Assembly (NCBI GenBank): GCA_015657535.1
Contig: JADHZB010000215.1
Coordinates: 1-16,069 of the forward strand
Reading direction: 5' to 3'
Length of the DNA: 16,069 nucleotides
DNA from: Nephromyces sp. MM_2019
Lineage: Eukaryota; Apicomplexa; Aconoidasida; Nephromycida
In this document: piece after piece, positions 9,243-16,069 of the stretch
Layout: every line of letters begins with the position of its first letter
How positions within the stretch are numbered: position 1 is the first letter of the stretch
Made by a program: the position numbers and the translations under genes
Notes under the pieces: generated by a model
The model's database searches: none
The model's input: the letters and a program-made list of their open reading frames with translations, nothing else
Told to the model about the DNA's origin: nothing

Positions 9243-11340
9243 CTGGGGAGGTGACACCAAGTTAGAGCCGGGAAAAAAGAGAAAAAATTTGGTTAAGATG
9301 CAGGAGGTGCACCAAACATGATGTAATGGTTCGCAGTATTCCCCTCTTTTATGCATTTGTTCTAATTGCGCACTGGCTGCATGTCTTCTTGCCACTAGCA
9401 GTAAACCTCAGTCACACCCTTTGCGCTTCTTGGCCTTTTCTTCAAAGTACTGCTTGTAACCCTTTTAATGTTAGGGTTCCTGTTGTGCTCCTGTAAATTG
9501 CCGTGTGCGTTAACAGGTACAAGTTTGGCATCGTAGTTCTGAGTTTTATGTCATGATTACTCGTTCAATGTCGCTGCCAATAAAAGTTACCTGCTTCCTT
9601 TTTTCGAAGCTACGCGTCAATATCTCTCTTTAGGTGTCTGATCATTCATTGAAAATCCTCCTTACAAGAATTATGTTTAGAAACTTTCTTTAGTGGAACG
9701 AAAGAGGTGTTAACACTGATTGGGCCCTTTCTTCAGCAACTTTAAAAGAGCGTCATAATGCCTCGATCTGACAAGAATAATTAATCGTAGGTTAATCTTT
9801 CTTTTTGTTGATTTTTCTTCTTATTAGGTATAGGTAACCTTTATCATGTAATTGTAAAATATGACGTTTAAGTCTCTTTGCAGATCCTATGTACTTTGCT
9901 TCTTGCAAAGAATTTTCACAAGGTAATTCACAGCATTACCGTTAGTTTTATTTTATATAAGAATTATATTCCTATTGTTTGTATTGCAACTAGTTACCCT
10001 GGATGGAAAGACGTCGTTTGCTGCTAGCCTCAGACAGTAGTCTTGCCTTGAGATATTATGAGACACCGCTAAGTTCTACCATATAAGCGAGCTACTGATG
10101 TATATCTTTAACCATTTTAAACCAGTCCGCGTCAAAGCAGGGATGCACGATGAATCCCATAGTGCAGAGCGGGAAAATACAGCACCAGCCACACATTAAT
10201 TGAGGTAGCTGAACCAGGAGTAGAGGACGGTTCATAGGGTTGAGATAGGTAATGTTAATCTATACAAGCAAGTAAGCGCAGTCCACGCTATACCATGCAA
10301 ATCACTAATGCTATTCTATAGGGAAGCTCCTCCTCAGCTTATTCACAGCGCTGCTGTTGAGATCAGGATCGCATTGCGTGATTTGTGCACCGATATCCAC
10401 TTTAGCAAAACTTCATGTCGTTTATTACGCGAGAGAAGTGTTGAATGACACTAGATACCGGATATTAAGCAGGGAATAGGTATTGAAGTCTTCATATTAT
10501 TCAGATACTAACCTTCCCCGCCTCCGGTAACAGCTTTGCTATTTTCCCCTTAACTTGGGAAGGAAACCTGCGTACTCACCACCGAAATGGTCAAAATCCA
10601 TTGAAAAAACGTGCGATATTCGTGTACAGGACCTCCATCTACCATATTCACTTACGGCAAAAGCCTGAAATATGGCGATGTCCTTGCTTCAAGATGCCAA
10701 AGCGTATATCAACCGAGTCTGCACATGCCCTCAAGTCGCACATGAGCGTCAGCATCTAATTCAACGAAGTAACTACGCGGAGGAATCCACATGCGTGTTA
10801 TTAACGCTGCTTACGAAACCGTCTTCTTAAAAATTGCTTAGGCATCCAAACGCTCAGAACTGCCATGCAAGCACGGCCAATTCCTCCGAATGCACCTGCC
10901 CACACTATGAGTGGACGTAAAAATTGAGGCTATTCCATCTCGTATAAATTTATGATTTATAGGCAAATATCCTTTTTCTCTCTAAACCCGCTTAACCACC
11001 TCTATGGCTCGTTATAAAGTATCCTCCCAGCAAGGAATGTCCACCGGGACCATAGGCCGCCATTTAACTACTATTTACTCACACACACCAGCACGAAAGC
11101 ATACGAATACGCCTAAACATCTCGTACTAGCGTTAAATATTATGCCTTCCTTCCTGTATCCATCTAGTGTAGTCTCCGAGTAGACACTGAGTTTACGGAT
11201 GTAGGGGCAAGAATATACGTATATATACACCCCTAGCCTACGATAATACTTTTAGCCCCCGAGAAGCAGCAGTGCATCTGCATGGTATCGTATGCATATA
11301 TAGCAGATATATATGGATACTCGCGTATATAGTAGCACTT
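9243..11340. other. Upstream region without supported genes
   Basis: No ORF of 60 codons lies entirely between 9395 and 12787 on either strand. This is the 5' side of the ApiAP2 gene, so its promoter and any non-coding 5' exon should be here. The minus strand has a consensus donor TTTCGGTG|GTGAGT at 10579, preceded by a roughly 40-codon open stretch. It cannot join exon 1 in frame, so it would have to be a UTR exon, another gene or chance. The 9213-9395 minus ORF spans the inferred acceptor and is not supported. Confidence 0.45.
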
Positions 11341-11349
11341 GGTGGCAGC

Positions 11350-11556
11350 AAAGCTATTGGTACCGCATGCCTAGCCGCTTCTCCTATAAAGTGTAGCTAG
11401 GAAAGCTAACGGTAGCGCATGCCTAGCCGCTTCTCCTGTAAGATTTAGGTATCAAAGCTAGTGGTACCGCCTGTCTAGTGCTTCGCCTATAAGATGTAGC
11501 TAGTAAATCTACTGGTGTAGCACTCCTAGCGGGTACTCCTGTCATTTAGCTGTTTA
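11350..11556. repeat. Four decaying tandem copies of a ~52-bp unit
   Basis: Copies start at 11350, 11402, 11454 and 11505 (spacing 52, 52, 51). Each begins AAAGCTA or AAATCTA, followed by a GGTACCGC-like box and a CCTAGCCGCTTCTCCT-like box, then TGTAGCTAG or a variant. Copies 1 and 2 are closest to each other and copy 4 is the most diverged. No reading frame runs through them. They resemble a small minisatellite. Confidence 0.85.
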
Positions 11557-12011
11557 GCTAGATTTTACCTTTTAACCAAGAAAAATGCTTTAAAATTCCA
11601 CCCTAGAGCATATCTAAAAAAATTAACAATGTGTGCTGCTAGCCACGACTGCACCAGCCTCTATTCCTCTCGCATCACGCTAGCCGCATATAAGTCCTAA
11701 ACAAGCAACGCGAAGGCGCTTTGCTGGTAAAAATCCTGGGCACTACCGCAGTATCATAAAACTTAGCACCCAGGTGATTGTCGAATGAGCCTGAATCGGC
11801 GGTTTCATAATACTCAAAACTACACCACTCCATTGGGGATTATATGGACTTATTTAGGGCAAGTAAGGACGAGCAAATCAGTTTATGTCTACATTTTGTG
11901 TTGAAATATTCTGTGTATACATAAGGATAGCATGGTTAGGACTGATAAATACGCTAGCATAGCAGCAGTACTTTAATGGCGAGTACTTTACTCTTACGAA
12001 TAGAGCTTTTT
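11557..12011. other. Spacer between the two tandem-repeat families
   Basis: No ORF or RNA gene was recognised. It begins with a TTTAGCTAG run shared with both neighbouring repeats and then becomes ordinary mixed sequence. Confidence 0.4.
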
Positions 12012-12147
12012 GGCAGCTATAGCTAGTGTTTAGGCAGCTGTAGCCTGTATTTTGTTAGCTATAACCAGTGCTTCGGTAGCTGTAGCTACTATTTTGTCAG
12101 CTGTAGCTAGTGTTTAGGCAGCTATAGCCAGCGCTGTGAAGGCTGTA
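12012..12147. repeat. About six copies of a ~22-bp AGCTRTAGCT repeat
   Basis: Copies start at about 12012, 12033, 12056, 12076, 12098 and 12117 (spacing 19-23 bp). Each carries GGCAGCTRTAGCYAGTGTTTA or a relative; many centres are near-palindromes (AGCTATAGCT, CAGCTGTAGCT). The GTAGCTAG and GTTTAGG words also occur in the ~52-bp repeat 600 bp away, which suggests a common origin. Confidence 0.8.
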
Positions 12148-12786
12148 AAATACTCATGCATCGAAAAGTATCACTAGAAAAGTATCACATTTCAAGTTTT
12201 TCCAGCACTTCGTGGTCTAATGAGAGAAAATCGAGGCTCTCTGAATAATAAAAATGAAGGTATACAGGTTCAACGGTACCAACCAACTTGAAGTCTTGAA
12301 TCCATTCAAATGGGCAATCATCCGTAGTGAACACACTTAATATCTGAGGTTATCTCAATGTTAGATTATATCTAGATCTTTTCCCGTGGCAGGCAAAATA
12401 GACACATCTTAACCCGTAAATAGACACACACACACAGGAATACACAGACACACACATGTGCATCTACGCTCAAAAAAACGCACATACACCAAAAGGCACG
12501 CACGCAAACACCTACACTCGCACACACTGGAAAAAGCACTAAATTCAAAGCATATTATAATGTTATTCTCATATAATTACGACATTTGATATAATTTGAT
12601 GAACTATTAAAGAATTCATAGTATTTACTGCTAAAAACGATGAATAATTCAAGAAATCGCCTGAACGGCACTTTTTCCGATAGCTGAATATTCTCTTATT
12701 GCAGTGTGTTTGACCAAAGATGCACACACTCCCAATGAATCGGAGCAATGGTAGAGAGCGTTAATCCTACCATCTCACGACTCGCC
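12148..12786. other. Non-coding stretch with CA microsatellite
   Basis: Between about 12420 and 12535 the plus strand is a broken (CA)n tract with CACGCA and CACTCG interruptions. The remainder is AT-rich with no ORF over 60 codons. Confidence 0.6.
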
Positions 12787-13047
12787 TCAACCCAAGAAAT
12801 TCGGGGAGAAAGAGAAGATACCGCATCCCCCGGCAGTCCTTGCTACAAATTGCTTTGCACACACATAAACTACCCTCCATAGCTGCTTCTTCTCCGACTG
12901 CTGATGCTTGTAGGCTGGGTAAGTCTTTGAAGCTCCGCAACATCCTTTATCACACTTTTTTATCACGTTGTAGCACATACCGGGTAAGGTAACAAATAGC
13001 GGGACATGACGTATCACTCTACTACACACACACTGATCGTACTCCAA
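12787..13047 (-). other. Unassigned Cys-rich ORF
   Basis: The minus-strand frame is open for about 105 codons, from a stop near 13105 to 12787, without an in-frame ATG before residue 24 of the listed stretch (it opens at TTG). The peptide has scattered Cys (KKCDKGCCG) and no motif I know. It could be an exon of an unknown gene, but CA/TG-biased DNA often leaves frames open by chance. Confidence 0.12.
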
Positions 13048-13339
13048 TGAGCGACATAGTGTAGTTGTTTGGGTGGGCCAGTAGGTGCTGGCGTATGTGT
13101 GTTAGCCTATGTAAGTGTGGGTGGATAGAATCACCAGAATTACACAGGAAAGCATATCCATTTACATCCAGCTACGAGGAACAGGCAGAAGAAAACTTCC
13201 CCCATTGAGGGTTCCCCAGGGGACCCCCCTACATACCAAGCTATTCCACCACCACGCCATTTCACCGCAATTACAACTCGACTGCCTCCATACAACGTAT
13301 GCGACTTCATATCAATCTCCCTGTTATAAATAACATACG

Positions 13340-13672
13340 GTGGAAGGATCTACAGATGCTCTCCAATACATAGCAGACATCTTAAAAAAGAGAAAAATCA
13401 CATTCAAGAAACTGCGACCATCTTCTGCGGAAAACCCTCCACTTCGATTGCGCATGAAAGCCTCCAATGGTGTAGTAAGTATGCCAAAACATCCGGCTCC
13501 ACTACGTAATCTACTACGAGAAAAATCAATTATCGATTCCCCCTGGGGGTATAGCGATTTCCCTACACACACACAGAAACCACTCCTCGACTGGTTGCAA
13601 CCAGCCCGCCACACACACAAACCGCGCCACCTCAACGATTTCTTTTTCCGCAGCCTAACAAACACCCAATGA
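13340..13672 (+). other. Unassigned ORF with internal splice-donor consensus
   Basis: The plus frame is open for 110 codons from a GTG at 13340; an in-frame TAA lies just upstream. Its first part (DALQYIADILKKRKITFKKL) reads like a basic helix. A perfect donor GTA|GTAAGT occurs at 13474, and a possible acceptor CTACAG at 13356. An equally long frame is open on the opposite strand, so coding status and strand are undecided. Confidence 0.18.
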
Positions 13673-13692
13673 GCTTCCTCTAGCTCCGCCAA

Positions 13693-14340
13693 GAAATCAC
13701 TATAAGAAGCTTTTTCTCTCCAGTAAACTCTCCGCCGCTTCTCAACCGAAACACCATCACGTCGATGAGTAGTATGCGCTAAGACTCATTTACCCAATAC
13801 TACACACTTAAGAGAACTCACTGTTTCAGTTCACAGCAACTCCTTCCTCTTCACACATATCTTCTTAGACACAAATTGGTGAAAAAATACGTCAAAACTC
13901 CATAGCAGACAACCAATTTCGTTTTTTCATGAAGAAAACACGTCTCTAGAATCCTCACTTGCGGGAGTAAAAACGTAAAGATTCCTCGTATAAGCTGGCA
14001 ATTTGACTTCAGAGCTCGGTGTGTGTGCGCCATCTTCAAGTAAGAAAGGCACTCAAATATGGAAAAAAGAAATGATACTATTAGAGAATCAAAAAATGAG
14101 CTTTTATTGCCTAAAAACGAACATACTCCTTTTTTAAAGCCCGCACACCGTCCTCAGCTACATCTTTGGAGTCTTTCCTAGTTAAATTACATGAAAGCTA
14201 ATATAAGAGCTCATTTTGGGCTCAGCGAGAGCTTTCCGCATATATACAGCGATGCGAAAAGCGCCTTGTCTTGTGGGCAATAGCGTCCAACGGAAGGCCA
14301 GACGGACATACGGGAAAAAGCGTCTCATCCAGAATGCGTG
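13693..14340. other. No supported gene
   Basis: Only short, composition-driven ORFs are present (for example 14039-13851 minus and 14216-14407 plus). No domain, RNA gene or strong repeat was recognised apart from TG/CA steps. Confidence 0.4.
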
Positions 14341-14355
14341 TGGAGACAAAATATC

Positions 14356-14530
14356 GCACACACACATGGGTCCACACCATATATATGAACACCCCTCATC
14401 AGTGTGAGCGTTGAGATATAGGTTTGCATACACACACACATGGGAGCGAAAGAAGGTAAAACACCCCCTAATGAGCTCATCAAAAAGCAAAAGGGCACAC
14501 ATATATGACAACAAATGGCAAAACACCCCC
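14356..14530. repeat. Three decayed copies of a ~70-bp module in CA-rich DNA
   Basis: CACACACATGGG occurs at about 14359-14370 and 14433-14444, and AACACCCC at about 14388, 14460 and 14522. ATATATGA lies near 14380 and 14500 and GAGCTCATCA-like words occur between. The spacing is 62-74 bp. Minus-strand ORFs here show the same repeat as peptide echoes, so they should not be called genes. Confidence 0.6.
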
Positions 14531-15870
14531 CACTCAATTCATATCCAAACCAAACACACACACACACACACATACAACCCAAACCAACACACCACCCACA
14601 CCCCTCCAGCGCACCACACTTTAATTTAGACACATCATCAAGCATAAAATTAGAGGTACATTTACTTTTCTTTGTAGAATCTGAGTGAATGATACAATGA
14701 AAACTCAAAGAAACTACAGCAAAAAAAGCTAGAGGAAGGGCTTGTAAAGGCTTCCAGAAAGATATTTGAGTAACAAATGCAGGGCTTTCTGCTTGAATCA
14801 TTCAAAGACATTACAAAAATTGAAAAACACAGCGTGCGAGTAAAGATTCCAAAAAAATATCGCAGACCCAAAGGTAAACCGTAGCAATGTGCGCATAGGC
14901 AAACCTTTGAATAAAATTTTTTGCCGGCAATACTATCAAAAAGCAACAGAAAAGGCACTGAAAATAATTGGCAAGTACAAAAACTTTGGAATATCTTGTT
15001 CCAGTAGCTGCCCGCTGTCCTTCTTCTCATCAGCAGGGGAGTATGTACACACGAAAAAAAAAACACAATAGCAGGAGCCAGATGCTTGTATATCGAATAA
15101 ATTACAATTAAATACTCTGGGAAAATATGTATTAATCATTTATACAGAAGAGAGATTCATGGATAGATCGAGGAGTTGATGCGTATGAGGATCGAGTGTG
15201 ATATGTATAAAGATAATTTTGTATGGAAACACTTATAGACGTAGAGATAATTATCAAAATAAACACATACACAGCCGAATGTAGGTAAAAACTCAATTAA
15301 ATGCAGGGAAATCCACTCACACACACAAACACACGCACTATAATACGGTGACCAGATAAAGCTTTGCTCTGATAAAATTCTGCCACAGCTAGGTTTCAAC
15401 CAACTTGGGAAGCTATGCGCATCAAATTTCGAAACTACAATGTACGTGTAAAAAATCAAATATGCACACACAAGAAGACTCATTCGTCAATACCTAAGCA
15501 ACAAAGCCACACACACACAAATCAAAATTCATGAGATGCAATTCCCTCATACCAGAGCATCACCATGCAAAGCTACGCTTTCCAAGATACAGAGAAAAAT
15601 AAGAGAAACGCAGCAAACAGACACATAAATATGACACTCATACTAAAGGAATAAACTTCGTACGAGAAGCTCTCATGGAAAATCTTCAGGGCTACTATAA
15701 TCTTGTATACACCAGTGTACGTACACCCTGTGATGGTACTATATACGATGCTCTCACACAAAGAATACTCAACAAAACCGCCAAATAGTTAATCACATCT
15801 TCATATGCAATCAAAAAGAGACAGACGAAATTAAAAATTGAGAAAACAGCACAAATGCGCGTTTATAGCA
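14531..15870. other. CA-rich, AT-rich non-coding DNA
   Basis: Short (CA)n runs appear at 14550-14610, 15315-15340, 15460-15475 and 15508-15520. The minus-strand ORFs here (for example 15066-14662 and 15483-15157) are rich in Phe/Cys/Val/Ser, as reverse-strand CA/A-rich sequence produces, and show no motif. Confidence 0.5.
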
Positions 15871-15877
15871 GCTTTGG

Positions 15878-16069
15878 AATCTCGAAAATGTACACACACA
15901 GACATAGGGGTGTCGAAATCTCAAAGGTACACGCACACCTGCACGATAAAATAACACAGAGGTAGGCATAATCAAGTCTCAATTAGACATACACAAAGAG
16001 GCACACAGAGTGACACAAGCAGGTATGATGAAATCTCAATCACACACATACAGGTACGATGAAATCTCA
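15878..16069. repeat. Irregular ~30-bp repeat running off the window
   Basis: AATCTC or AGTCTC cores recur at 15878, 15917, 15975, 16032 and 16063, spaced 39, 58, 57 and 31 bp, roughly multiples of 29-31. The last two copies are almost identical over 18 bp (AGGTAYGATGAAATCTCA at 16021 and 16052), separated by ACACA-rich filler. The array becomes more regular toward the window end and probably continues beyond it. Confidence 0.75.

Noticed and set aside
11350..12147. CRISPR array
   Set aside because: The units are directly adjacent and drift along their length, without constant repeats separated by unique spacers, and the locus is eukaryotic.
14182..14801. Overlapping minus-strand ORFs of 114 and 158 codons
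   Set aside because: They cross the ~70-bp repeat module and CA runs, and their Cys/Val/Phe-rich peptides merely echo the DNA repeat.
15878..16069. Telomere
   Set aside because: No TTTAGGG, TTAGGG or related telomeric heptamer array is present.

Overview
The window looks like nuclear DNA from an apicomplexan protist. The evidence is one large, intron-split, minus-strand gene encoding an S/N/Q-rich protein with two clear AP2 DNA-binding domains of the apicomplexan (ApiAP2) type. Several inferred introns are 500-720 nt, which fits a coccidian-like lineage better than the compact piroplasms. This placement is an inference; nothing in the window names the species. No bacterial-style operon, rRNA, tRNA or CRISPR was seen.

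Layout. 1-1520: non-coding 3' flank of the gene, with a TG-rich tract (about 190-390) and a perfect 16-bp inverted repeat (841-895). 1521-9242: the ApiAP2 gene, read right to left. I reconstruct seven exons (9242-9040, 8317-7922, 7840-7665, a tentative 7162-7123, 6611-5392, 4706-4478, 3889-1521). Every junction has GT-AG ends and matching codon phase, giving about 1543 aa. The canonical AP2 domains are at residues ~616-661 and ~1455-1507. Two weaker AP2-like segments may lie at ~76-112 and ~204-250. 9243-12786: no convincing coding sequence, but two families of decaying tandem repeats (~52 bp and ~22 bp) that share GTAGCTAG-type cores. 12400-16069: mostly CA-rich, repeat-laden DNA with a few unassigned ORFs, ending in an ~30-bp interspersed repeat that runs off the window.

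The only gene whose function can be inferred is the ApiAP2 protein, a probable sequence-specific nuclear regulator of stage-specific transcription. The rest looks like intergenic or repeat DNA. The least certain parts of the model are the 40-nt fourth exon that joins the two halves and whether non-coding 5' exons lie upstream of 9242.
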